NCBI GenBank assembly: GCA_904420155.1
Contig: CAJFUH010000238.1
Coordinates: forward strand, 1 to 12,650
Source of the DNA: an uncultured Clostridia bacterium
Lineage (GTDB): Bacteria; Bacillota; Clostridia; Oscillospirales; Acutalibacteraceae
Length of the DNA: 12,650 nt
Direction of reading: 5' to 3'
Positions 6,910 to 12,650 of the stretch are shown piece after piece. Positions within the stretch are counted from its first letter, which is position 1. Each line of letters starts with the position of its first letter. Position numbers and translations under genes: made by a program. Below the pieces are notes generated by a model, which was not told the DNA's origin, ran no database searches, and worked only from the letters and a program-made list of their open reading frames with translations.

Positions 6910-8676
6910 CTATTTCTTGAGCTCTTTGAGTGTTTCCAAATATTTATTGATATCCTCCACGCCAGCAGACGGAATGTCCGCCGCCGTGAGGGTTTCCTTT
7001 TCCAAACGGATAACCCGTATATATTCCTGGGCGGATTCCCAGGTATCCCCGGTGGGAGGCGCCGACGACAGGATCTGGGTGATCCGGCCCATCTCCTCCA
7101 TGGAAAATTCCTGGGACAGGTCCATCAGATCTACCGGCCTTCCTTCTTGGATCCGGCCCATCACCAGCTGATAAACCCGCCGGTTAAAATCCGTCACCAT
7201 GCCTTCCGGGGGCATCTGCTCCCCTATATTCTTTGCCATATCGGGGTTGTTTATCACATAGGCGATCAACGCTTCCTCCGCGTGGGCTGCCCGCAAATGG
7301 GCCGCCCTCTGGGGATTGACGCTGTCCCTCTGCGCCGATACGCTTTGCTGAATTTCCCGCACCTGCCTGGTCTGTGCGGAGCGCATCCGTTTGCGCAACA
7401 GCTTGTCCACCTGCTGCATCACGGCGCTCTTCTGGATCCCCACCTCTTCGCTGAGACGTCCCGCATAAATCTCCTGTTCCATCCGGCTGTCCAACGTGGC
7501 TAAGACCGAAACCGCGGCGTTTAAATAGGCAATTTTCCCTTCCGCTGTGGTTAAATCGCAGCCGGACTTGGCTTTTTGCAGCCGGTATTCCACATCGTTT
7601 CCTGTGGCGTCCAAAAGCTGTTTGAAGCGGGCGGGCCCCTGTTCGCCAAAGGAACGGATATATTCGTCGGGATCCTTGCTCCCCGGAATGGCGAGCACCC
7701 GCACGGTCAGCCCCGCGTCCCGCAGCATCGGGATGGCGCGGTCTGCGGCCTTCTGCCCGGCGGCGTCGGAATCGTAAGACACAATGACTTCTTTGGTATA
7801 CCGGGCCATCAGGCGGGCGTGGTCCACCGCCAATGCCGTGCCCAGCGTGGCCACCGCATTGGTAAACCCAGCCTGGTGCAGCGCGATAACGTCCATATAG
7901 CCTTCCACCAGGATGAGCCTCTGTTCCCCGCTGTTTTTGGCAAAATTCAGCGCAAACAACTGGTTGCTTTTCCGGAATACCAGCGTGTCCGATGTATTGA
8001 GATATTTGGGTTTGCCGTCGCCCATGACGCGCCCGCCGAACGCGATGACGTTCCCCCGCAGGTCAATGATCGGGAACATCACCCGGTCTACAAAGCGGTC
8101 CACGGCATTGCCCCGCCGCCCGGCAAAGGCCAGGTTGGCCGTCACCAGCTCGTTGTCCCGGAACCCCTTTTCCCGCAAGGCGTCCACTAAGGCAAACCGC
8201 CCGGGCGGCGCGTAGCCCAGGCCAAAATGTTTGATAGTGGATTCCTTGAGCCCACGCCCCCTTAAATAAGCAAGGGCCTGCGCCCCCTGCGGGCTATATA
8301 ACATCCGGTGGAAGAAGCGGGCGGCTTCCCGGTTGGCCTCAAAAATGCGCGCCCGGATGCGGGCGGTTTTATCGTCCACCCCTTCTGTAGGGACCGTCAT
8401 GCCCGCCCGCTGCGCCAGCAGGCGGACCGCGTCCATGTAATCCAGGTTTTCAATACGCCGGATAAAGGTGATGACGTCCCCGCCGGCCCCACAGCCAAAA
8501 CAGTGGAAATAGGCGTTCTCCACATTGACGTGAAAGGAAGGGGTTTTTTCCCCGTGGAAGGGGCACAGCCCCACCATATTGCGCCCCGTGCGCTTCAAAT
8601 TCACATAGCTGGAAATCACATCCACGATATCGCTCCTGGCTTTTAATTCCTGAATGAAACTATCCGGCAGGGCCAT
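6910..8676 (-). CDS. dnaG: DNA primase
   Basis: This 588-residue primase makes RNA primers at the replication fork, working with the replicative helicase. The ATG at 8676 follows AGGAGGGGG at a 7-nt distance. The N-terminal zinc-binding domain has C38, H41, C59 and C62 (LCPFHGEKTPSFHV, FHCFGCGAGGD). The catalytic core includes YLNTSDTLVFRKS (about 225-237). The TOPRIM fold supplies the metal-binding acids E258 (VEGYMD), D302 and D304 (YDSDAAG). The C-terminal part, about 430-588, fits the helicase-interacting domain in position and length but is poorly conserved. All key residues are present. The gene lies 66 nt after dgt and 11 nt before rpoD; dnaG next to the primary sigma gene is the classic macromolecular synthesis arrangement. 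No clear promoter is visible in the 66-nt gap. Confidence 0.98.
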   Translation of the reverse strand: MALPDSFIQELKARSDIVDVISSYVNLKRTGRNMVGLCPFHGEKTPSFHVNVENAYFHCFGCGAGGDVITFIRRIENLDYMDAVRLLAQRAGMTVPTEGVDDKTARIRARIFEANREAARFFHRMLYSPQGAQALAYLRGRGLKESTIKHFGLGYAPPGRFALVDALREKGFRDNELVTANLAFAGRRGNAVDRFVDRVMFPIIDLRGNVIAFGGRVMGDGKPKYLNTSDTLVFRKSNQLFALNFAKNSGEQRLILVEGYMDVIALHQAGFTNAVATLGTALAVDHARLMARYTKEVIVSYDSDAAGQKAADRAIPMLRDAGLTVRVLAIPGSKDPDEYIRSFGEQGPARFKQLLDATGNDVEYRLQKAKSGCDLTTAEGKIAYLNAAVSVLATLDSRMEQEIYAGRLSEEVGIQKSAVMQQVDKLLRKRMRSAQTRQVREIQQSVSAQRDSVNPQRAAHLRAAHAEEALIAYVINNPDMAKNIGEQMPPEGMVTDFNRRVYQLVMGRIQEGRPVDLMDLSQEFSMEEMGRITQILSSAPPTGDTWESAQEYIRVIRLEKETLTAADIPSAGVEDINKYLETLKELKK

Positions 8677-8742
8677 TGCTTATCCCCCTCCTTTCCTTTC
8701 GTTCTATATTCAACCCTTCCAATCGCGTGGTTACAACCGTTG

Positions 8743-9741
8743 TCAGCTCCTCCACGCCTTGGGAACAAAAATTTCCTCAAACAATCCAATTGCGTAATGG
8801 TCGGTCATCCCCGCGATATAATCGCACACCGCCCGGGGAAGATCCTCTTCTTCCGCGATGCGCTGCATTTCCTGCGGCATCTTTTCAGGATGCCCCAAAA
8901 AGTAAGCGTATAACCGTTCTATCAGACCGGGGACTTTTTTCTCCTCCTGTTTGGCAAACGGGCTGCGGTAAACCGTCTGATACATAAATTCGTGCAGGCC
9001 CTGAAACACCCTCTGGATCTCCGGGGCCATTTGCAGATTTCCTTCTCGGCTATTTTCCACCAGGGAGGAAACCAGCGTGTGAATCCGCGTGCTCCGGCGG
9101 CTGCCCAGCAGCCGGGTCGCTTCCTCAGGGATCTGCTCCGGCTGGAGCACCCCCGCCCGCTGGGCGTCGTCGATATCGTGGTTGATATAGGCGATCCGGT
9201 CGGCAATGCGGACAATGCGCCCTTCCACCGTCTGGGCTTCCGCCCCGCTGGTATGGCAGCGGATGCCGTCGCGCACTTCCCAAGTGAGGTTCAATCCTTT
9301 TCCCTCTTTTTCCAGGCGTTCCACCACCCGCACGCTCTGCTCGTTGTGTTCAAATCCATAGGGGCAGATTTCCCGCAAGGCCCGTTCCCCCGCGTGGCCG
9401 AAGGGTGTATGTCCCAAATCATGCCCCAGGGCGACGGCTTCCGTCAGATCCTCATTGACCCGCAGCGCCCTGGCCACTGTGCGGGCGATCTGGGTAACTT
9501 CCAACGTATGGGTCAGGCGGGTGCGGTAATGGTCCCCTTCCGGGGCCAAAAACACCTGCGTTTTCTGTTTCAAACGGCGGAACGCCTTACAATGGATGAT
9601 ACGGTCCCGGTCCCTCTGATAGCAAGTGCGCAAGGCGCATTCCTCTTCCGGCCTCTGCCTTCCTCTGGTCTGCTGCGACAAGGAGGCGTAGGGGGCAAGG
9701 GTCTGCCGTTCGATCTGCTGTGTCCGTTCCCGAACCGTCAT
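8743..9741 (-). CDS. dgt: Deoxyguanosinetriphosphate triphosphohydrolase-like protein (HD domain dNTPase)
   Basis: The family hydrolyses dNTPs to a deoxynucleoside and triphosphate, adjusting dNTP pools. About 332 residues, close to the short bacterial form. Metal-binding HD residues are visible as H79 (RLTHTLEV), H108-D109 (GHDLGHTPFGH), H112 and H117, EHN at 132-134, and D182 (RIADRIAYINHDIDD); numbering counts from the GTG at 9744. N-terminal CKAFRRLKQKTQV is also typical. AGGAGG (9751-9756) lies 6 nt before the GTG at 9744 and 9 nt before the ATG at 9741, so either start is possible. The gene leads the dgt-dnaG-rpoD run, a common clostridial order. Members differ in substrate preference, so specificity for dGTP is assumed, not shown. 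I could not find a convincing promoter in the AT-rich stretch before it. Confidence 0.92.
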   Translation of the reverse strand: MTVRERTQQIERQTLAPYASLSQQTRGRQRPEEECALRTCYQRDRDRIIHCKAFRRLKQKTQVFLAPEGDHYRTRLTHTLEVTQIARTVARALRVNEDLTEAVALGHDLGHTPFGHAGERALREICPYGFEHNEQSVRVVERLEKEGKGLNLTWEVRDGIRCHTSGAEAQTVEGRIVRIADRIAYINHDIDDAQRAGVLQPEQIPEEATRLLGSRRSTRIHTLVSSLVENSREGNLQMAPEIQRVFQGLHEFMYQTVYRSPFAKQEEKKVPGLIERLYAYFLGHPEKMPQEMQRIAEEEDLPRAVCDYIAGMTDHYAIGLFEEIFVPKAWRS

Positions 9742-9781
9742 CACGCGCCGCCTCCTATTCGCCCCAATGGTATGCCGAAAA

Positions 9782-9812
9782 TTTTCTGTCTTTTATTTTA
9801 TACGACAGAAAA
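9782..9812 (-). terminator. Possible terminator between yigZ and dgt
   Basis: A 9-bp perfect inverted repeat (TTTTCTGTC at 9782-9790 with GACAGAAAA at 9804-9812) has a 13-nt AT-rich loop. On the minus strand it runs into TTTTCGG, so only about four U residues follow. The stem has a GC-containing core of 5 bp. It lies about 100 nt after the yigZ stop codon and about 40 nt before the dgt start. It could end yigZ transcripts or fold in the dgt leader. Confidence 0.35.
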
Positions 9813-9891
9813 AGAATAATTCCTTCTTTTATTAGAAAAAAATTTGATAAAAAGTGAAATTCATCCACAGATATAAACTTCTGGCTGTTTT

Positions 9892-9909
9892 GATGCAGCC
9901 ATCTGCATC
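9892..9909 (-). repeat. Small inverted repeat just after the yigZ stop codon
   Basis: GATGCAG (9892-9898) and CTGCATC (9903-9909) pair perfectly around a CCAT loop. A second hairpin, TGGCTG (9882-9887) with CAGCCA (9896-9901), shares bases with the first, so only one can form at a time. Neither is followed by a proper U tract on the minus strand. They lie 6-33 nt past the yigZ stop and may protect the 3' end of the transcript, but a function is not established. Confidence 0.3.
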
Positions 9910-9914
9910 TGCTG

Positions 9915-10544
9915 TCAGGCGCCGGATACCGCCACAAAGCGTTCCCCTGTCACCTGGGCTTCCACCTGCCCGCAAGTGGCGTCCGCCAGACGGCGGGACA
10001 GCGCCGGCAGGTTTTCCTCCGCCATGTGAAACGCAATTTCCACGCAATCGGTAAACTGGGCGTCCTCTATCACGCCGCCGCATTCCGGGATCAGGGCGGA
10101 TACCCGACCATACTGATTATAATCACAGACCAAATTGGCCGTTTTACATAACTGCATGGTGAGGATGGTCCCCGCCTGCAACGCCAGGCTGGCCGCGTGG
10201 GAATAAGCCCGCACCAGACCCCCGGCCCCCAGCAGCACGCCTCCGAAATAACGGGTTACTACTACCGCCGCGTCGGTTACGCCGCTTTTTTGCAATACGT
10301 CCAAAGTGGGCACCCCCGCGGTTCCCTGGGGTTCCCCGTCGTCGGAATACCGCCGGATATTCCCTTCCCTTAAAGAGTAAGCGTATACGTTATGGGTGGC
10401 GTCCCAATATTTGCTCCGCATTTCCTCAATAAACGCTATCGCCTCTTCTTCCGTCTTGACCGGCCTTACCGTGCCGATGAACCGGGATCGCCGTTCTACA
10501 AATTCCTCAGCGGCGGGGCGCGCAATGGTCTGATAGGATGTCAT
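9915..10544 (-). CDS. yigZ: YigZ/IMPACT family protein (UPF0029)
   Basis: This is a 209-residue cytoplasmic protein of the IMPACT family, conserved from bacteria to animals. The ATG at 10544 is chosen because GGAGG (10552-10556) lies 7 nt before it; the frame stays open to 10595, but that extension would run through the rpmE terminator. Signature segments are ATHNVYAY (49-56), RYSDDGEPQGTAGVP (65-79) and RYFGGVLLGAGGLVRAY (98-114), all intact. The C-terminal half (about 135-209) fits the ferredoxin-like DUF1949 domain of the family. The bacterial role is not settled; eukaryotic IMPACT acts on the Gcn2 translation-control pathway, and nucleic acid or ribosome-related roles have been suggested for bacterial members. 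It lies directly behind rpmE and its terminator hairpin. Confidence 0.93.
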   Translation of the reverse strand: MTSYQTIARPAAEEFVERRSRFIGTVRPVKTEEEAIAFIEEMRSKYWDATHNVYAYSLREGNIRRYSDDGEPQGTAGVPTLDVLQKSGVTDAAVVVTRYFGGVLLGAGGLVRAYSHAASLALQAGTILTMQLCKTANLVCDYNQYGRVSALIPECGGVIEDAQFTDCVEIAFHMAEENLPALSRRLADATCGQVEAQVTGERFVAVSGA

Positions 10545-10551
10545 CGGAAAA

Positions 10552-10556
10552 CCTCC
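10552..10556 (-). promoter_or_regulatory. Ribosome binding site that decides the yigZ start
   Basis: GGAGG lies 7 nt before the ATG at 10544. It begins 2 nt past the U run of the rpmE terminator, so the longer frame from 10595 is not the translated one. Confidence 0.75.
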
Positions 10557-10558
10557 GT

Positions 10559-10593
10559 AAAAAATGACAGGCGGCGCAAACATTTGCGCCGCC
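10559..10593 (-). terminator. Rho-independent terminator of rpmE
   Basis: GC-rich stem of 10 bp (GGCGGCGCAA at 10570-10579 with TTGCGCCGCC at 10584-10593) and a 4-nt loop. On the minus strand it is followed by TGTCA and then six T residues (10559-10564). It starts 27 nt past the rpmE stop codon. It also forms the 5' border of yigZ, whose ribosome binding site follows almost at once, so yigZ expression must come from read-through or from a promoter I cannot see. Confidence 0.75.
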
Positions 10594-10620
10594 ATAGAAT
10601 TTTGGGTCTGGATTCGAATC

Positions 10621-10830
10621 TTATTTCTTGTCCTGCATACCGTAACGCTTCTTAAATCTGTCTACACGTCCGCCGGTATCAACGAGCTTTTGCTTGCCGG
10701 TGAAAAACGGATGGCATTTGGAGCAAATTTCAACGCGAATATCCTTTTTCGTGGAGCCGGTAGTGATCACATTGCCACAAGCGCAAGTGATGGTGGTTTC
10801 TTCATACTTCGGATGGATATTTTCCTTCAT
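10621..10830 (-). CDS. rpmE: 50S ribosomal protein L31 (zinc-binding type A)
   Basis: This 69-residue protein of the large ribosomal subunit sits at the central protuberance and bridges to the small subunit. The ATG at 10830 follows GAGGTG (10838-10843) by 7 nt. MKENIHPKY is the family N-terminus. The zinc ligands C16 and C18 (TCACGN) and C36 and C39 (ICSKCHPFFTGKQK) are all present, so this is the Zn-containing C+ form and not the zinc-free paralogue made under zinc starvation. HPFFTGKQKLVDTGGRVDRF matches the family core. It has its own promoter just upstream and a terminator just downstream. Confidence 0.97.
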   Translation of the reverse strand: MKENIHPKYEETTITCACGNVITTGSTKKDIRVEICSKCHPFFTGKQKLVDTGGRVDRFKKRYGMQDKK

Positions 10831-10873
10831 TCTTATTCACCTCTTTCGCTGAAACCGTAAGATTAACAAATGA

Positions 10874-10902
10874 ATCATACCATATCCCCCATAAAATTGC
10901 AA
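10874..10902 (-). promoter_or_regulatory. Promoter of rpmE (extended -10)
   Basis: On the minus strand TTGCAA (10897-10902) is separated by 17 bp from TATGAT (10874-10879). The -10 box is preceded by TGG, making an extended TGnTATGAT element. The predicted start near 10867 leaves a leader of about 37 nt to the rpmE ATG, with the ribosome binding site inside it. Confidence 0.7.
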
Positions 10903-11228
10903 GCAATATTTCTGCTTTTTTCTCAAAAGTTTTTATTAGGTGCTGAATAAGGTATGGTATTGCAGGTTTTATTCCATAGTTTTCAAAATATGCCTCTTAT
11001 GTTTTTTCGGCGGCACAGCGGCCGGTTGCCGATCAAGCCTGAAATACATAAGGAGGATTCCATATCCTAGAAACAGAAACGATATAAATTTGTTACAAAG
11101 GTGTGGTAAAATAAATGAAATAAAGCCACAATGATTGATTCCAAAGGGGCAACAAGGGATTGTGATTAACGCATCTATTATAAAAATTGGCGTATTTTTT
11201 TGCTTAAAAGCCGCTTTGCCAAAATCTC
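10903..11228. other. AT-rich intergenic region between the divergent rpmE and DUF951 promoters
   Basis: No recognised gene, tRNA or riboswitch. It is lower in GC than the flanking genes, apart from a GC-rich patch near 11010-11040. A hydrophobic reading frame on the minus strand covers most of it and is listed separately with low confidence. AGGAT and ATCCT near 11052-11066 form a small inverted repeat with no obvious role. Confidence 0.4.
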
Positions 11229-11238
11229 TTGATTGCAT
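10969..11238 (-). CDS. Doubtful small hydrophobic protein or gene remnant
   Basis: An 89-codon frame that I do not recognise. The centre is hydrophobic, with about two possible membrane segments (PIFIIDALITIPCC and FISFLFLGYGILLMYF), several cysteines between them, and a basic C-terminus (PPKKHKRHILK). In favour of a gene: coherent hydrophobic composition and length in a region with nothing else. Against: no ribosome binding site before the only ATG, no promoter seen, codon use much richer in A and T than the neighbours, and its start overlaps the DUF951 promoter on the other strand. It may be chance, a decayed gene or a transferred fragment. Confidence 0.18.
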   Translation of the reverse strand: MQSRDFGKAAFKQKNTPIFIIDALITIPCCPFGINHCGFISFILPHLCNKFISFLFLGYGILLMYFRLDRQPAAVPPKKHKRHILKTME

Positions 11239-11258
11239 TTCTATATCCGTGATATAAT
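11229..11258 (+). promoter_or_regulatory. Promoter of the DUF951 gene (perfect extended -10)
   Basis: TATAAT (11253-11258) is preceded by TGA, giving a perfect TGnTATAAT element. The -35 candidate is TTGATT (11229-11234) at 18 bp, four of six matches. The predicted start near 11265 gives a leader of about 30 nt, containing the ribosome binding site. As no better promoter is seen before prfA, this one probably drives both genes. Confidence 0.7.
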
Positions 11259-11295
11259 AAAAAATAATTCATCTTTAGAAAAGGAGGGACCAGAC

Positions 11296-11493
11296 ATGGA
11301 TGTCCGCAAGGACGACATTTTAGAAATGAAAAAACCGCACCCCTGCGGAAACAAGCAGTTTTTAGTGCTGCGGTCCGGTATGGATTTTAAACTGCGCTGC
11401 GTGAAGTGTGGACATGAAATTATGATCCCCCGGGTAAAGGCGGAAAAGAATATCAAAAAGATTATTCGAGAAAATAACAATGACGAGTTGTAG
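11296..11493 (+). CDS. DUF951 family protein (small zinc-ribbon-like protein)
   Basis: This is a 65-residue protein of the DUF951 family, found widely in Firmicutes and without an assigned function. The ATG at 11296 follows AAGGAGGG (11281-11288) by 7 nt; an upstream in-frame ATG at 11233 lies before the promoter -10 box and cannot be the start. Typical features are MDVRKDDILEMKKPHPCG, LRSGMDFKLRCVKCGH and MIPR near residue 46. C17, C35, C38 and perhaps H40 could bind a metal. The basic C-terminal part (KAEKNIKKIIREN) could contact nucleic acid. It ends in TAG, 65 nt before prfA on the same strand, and probably shares its transcript. No membrane segment or signal peptide is seen. Confidence 0.9.
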   Translation: MDVRKDDILEMKKPHPCGNKQFLVLRSGMDFKLRCVKCGHEIMIPRVKAEKNIKKIIRENNNDEL

Positions 11494-11509
11494 CGGTACC
11501 TGCTTTTTT
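11492..11509 (+). terminator. Weak terminator-like hairpin overlapping the DUF951 stop codon
   Basis: AGCGG (11492-11496) pairs with CTGCT (11500-11504), with one G-U pair and a 3-nt loop, and runs straight into TTTTTT (11504-11509). The stem begins at the second base of the TAG stop codon (11491-11493). It is short, so it would at most reduce read-through into prfA. Confidence 0.3.
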
Positions 11510-11558
11510 GCATGTGTTGGAAAGATTCACCATATATGATAAAGAAAGCGGTGCTGAT

Positions 11559-12641
11559 ATGTTTGATAAATTAGAAGTTTTTGAGACCCGTTACGAGGAA
11601 TTAAATGAGAAGATGTACGATCCTTCCATCGTGTCCAATCCCGATGTCTACACAGAGATTATGAAGGAATATAAGAACCTAACCCCCCTGGTAGAGAAAT
11701 ACCGGGAATATAAAAAAGCCAAAGAGAGCGAAGAAGAAGCACGGCAAATGCTCTCGGAAGGCGGGCTGGATAAGGATTTCCGCGAAATGGTGGAGGCGGA
11801 ATTGGAACAAGCAAAAGAAACCATGGAAAATACAGCGGAAGAACTGAAAATCCTGCTGCTGCCCAAGGACCCCAACGACGACCGCAATGTAATCGTGGAG
11901 ATCCGCGGCGGGGCGGGCGGAGAAGAAGCCGCCTTGTTTTCCGCCGCCCTGTTCCGTATGTACAGCATGTACAGCGAATCAAGAAAATGGAAGGTCGAGA
12001 TTATCAACGCCAATGAAACAGAATTGGGGGGCTACAAGGAAATCAGCTTTATGATTTCCGGAGAAGGGGCGTACTCCCGCCTAAAATACGAGAGCGGCGT
12101 ACATCGGGTACAGCGCGTGCCGGAAACCGAAGCCCAGGGACGTATCCATACCTCAACCGTCACTGTGGCGGTACTGCCTGAAGCGGAAGACGTGGAAATC
12201 GATATCAATCCAGCGGACCTGCAAATTGACACATACCGTTCCAGCGGCGCCGGCGGACAGCACATTAATAAGACGGAATCCGCGATCCGGATCACCCATA
12301 TCCCCACCGGGGTTGTGGTAGAGTGCCAGGACGAAAGAAGCCAATATAAAAACAAGGATAAAGCCATGCGGGTTCTGAAATCCAGGCTGCTGGAGGCCAA
12401 ACGGCAGGAACAGGACGCCGCGGTGGCGCAGGAACGCCGTTCCCAAGTGGGAACTGGCGACCGATCGGAACGCATCCGCACCTATAACTATCCCCAAGGC
12501 CGGCTCACCGATCACCGCATCGGCCTGACATTATATAAGCTGGACGATATCCTCAATGGGAACTTGGATGAAGTGATCGACGCCTTAATCACGGCGGACC
12601 GTGCCGCCCAGCTCAAGAAAACCATGGAAAGCCAGGAATAA
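11559..12641 (+). CDS. prfA: Peptide chain release factor 1 (RF1)
   Basis: This 360-residue class I release factor reads UAA and UAG in the ribosomal A site and triggers peptide release. The ATG at 11559 gives MFDKLEVFETRYEELNEKM, the usual N-terminus; a TTG at 11508 in the same frame lies in a T run and is unlikely. Only a weak ribosome binding site (GCGGTG) precedes it. The N-terminal helical domain covers about residues 1-105. The codon-reading tripeptide is PET (188-190, in RVPETEAQGRIHTS), the position of PAT in E. coli RF1, which separates it from RF2 (SPF). The catalytic GGQ is at 232-234 (SSGAGGQHINKTESAIR). The C-terminal segment RIRTYNYPQGRLTDHRIG is also typical. The GGQ glutamine is normally methylated by PrmC, whose gene is not in this window. 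Confidence 0.98.
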   Translation: MFDKLEVFETRYEELNEKMYDPSIVSNPDVYTEIMKEYKNLTPLVEKYREYKKAKESEEEARQMLSEGGLDKDFREMVEAELEQAKETMENTAEELKILLLPKDPNDDRNVIVEIRGGAGGEEAALFSAALFRMYSMYSESRKWKVEIINANETELGGYKEISFMISGEGAYSRLKYESGVHRVQRVPETEAQGRIHTSTVTVAVLPEAEDVEIDINPADLQIDTYRSSGAGGQHINKTESAIRITHIPTGVVVECQDERSQYKNKDKAMRVLKSRLLEAKRQEQDAAVAQERRSQVGTGDRSERIRTYNYPQGRLTDHRIGLTLYKLDDILNGNLDEVIDALITADRAAQLKKTMESQE

Positions 12642-12650
12642 CAACTTGAC

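Noticed and set aside
8677..8742. Candidate promoter between dgt and dnaG (CTGACA or TTGTAA with ACAAC-G-GTTGT repeat)
   Set aside because: No acceptable -10 box at the right distance; dnaG is more simply transcribed from upstream.
8992..9819. 275-codon plus-strand frame opposite dgt
   Set aside because: Shadow of dgt, whose HD metal-binding motifs are intact on the minus strand.
9795..9825. TATAAAAT as a possible dgt -10 box
   Set aside because: No -35 match at 16-19 bp upstream, and the bases lie in the loop of a hairpin.
10940..11134. 64-codon plus-strand frame in the rpmE-DUF951 gap
   Set aside because: No ribosome binding site or family resemblance, and it overlaps a slightly more coherent frame on the other strand.
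11510..11541. Separate prfA promoter using TATGAT near 11535
   Set aside because: No -35 hexamer at a suitable spacing; the DUF951 promoter suffices.
1..12650. Search for CRISPR arrays, insertion sequences, phage genes, tRNA or rRNA genes and defence systems
   Set aside because: Nothing seen on either strand; nearly all sequence is accounted for by housekeeping genes, so no undescribed multi-gene system is claimed.

Overview
This window is a housekeeping segment from a Gram-positive bacterium, most likely a Clostridia member of the Oscillospirales type. That placement rests on several things seen here: the dgt-dnaG-rpoD gene order, strong AGGAGG-type ribosome binding sites, an RpoB with the clostridial arrangement and a long acidic tail, a Cys4 form of ribosomal protein L31, and a DUF951 gene. 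No 16S rRNA is present, so the family is an inference. I see no mobile element, CRISPR array, tRNA, rRNA, phage gene or defence gene.

Layout, left to right. Positions 1-4739 hold rpoC (the 5' 320 codons only, running off the left edge) and rpoB, both on the minus strand and 17 nt apart. Positions 4740-5276 are non-coding. They hold the rpoB leader, a very good sigma-A promoter on the minus strand (4901-4929) and a 15-bp bidirectional terminator hairpin (4959-4998). Positions 5277-9744 form a minus-strand run transcribed in the order dgt (dNTP triphosphohydrolase), dnaG (primase), rpoD (primary sigma factor) and an Rrf2-family regulator with an Fe-S-type cysteine cluster. Positions 9915-10830 hold rpmE (L31) and then yigZ (IMPACT family), also on the minus strand, with a terminator hairpin between them. 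Positions 10831-11295 are a divergent intergenic region with an rpmE promoter facing left and a DUF951 promoter facing right. Positions 11296-12641, on the plus strand, hold a small DUF951 protein and prfA (release factor 1).

The genes serve the central dogma: core RNA polymerase beta and beta-prime and their sigma factor, the replication primase, a dNTP-pool enzyme, one ribosomal protein and a translation termination factor. Two aspects of the layout stand out. The rpoBC pair is not preceded by the usual rplL and carries its own promoter and leader of about 155-176 nt. The primary sigma gene lies about 1.1 kb upstream of the core polymerase operon in the same orientation, with only the Rrf2 regulator between them.

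I did not find a convincing undescribed system. The more interesting small signals are a terminator-like hairpin that starts inside the UAG stop codon of the gene before prfA, the 67-residue acidic tail of RpoB, the yigZ gene sitting directly behind the rpmE terminator, and an AT-rich orphan reading frame at 10969-11238.
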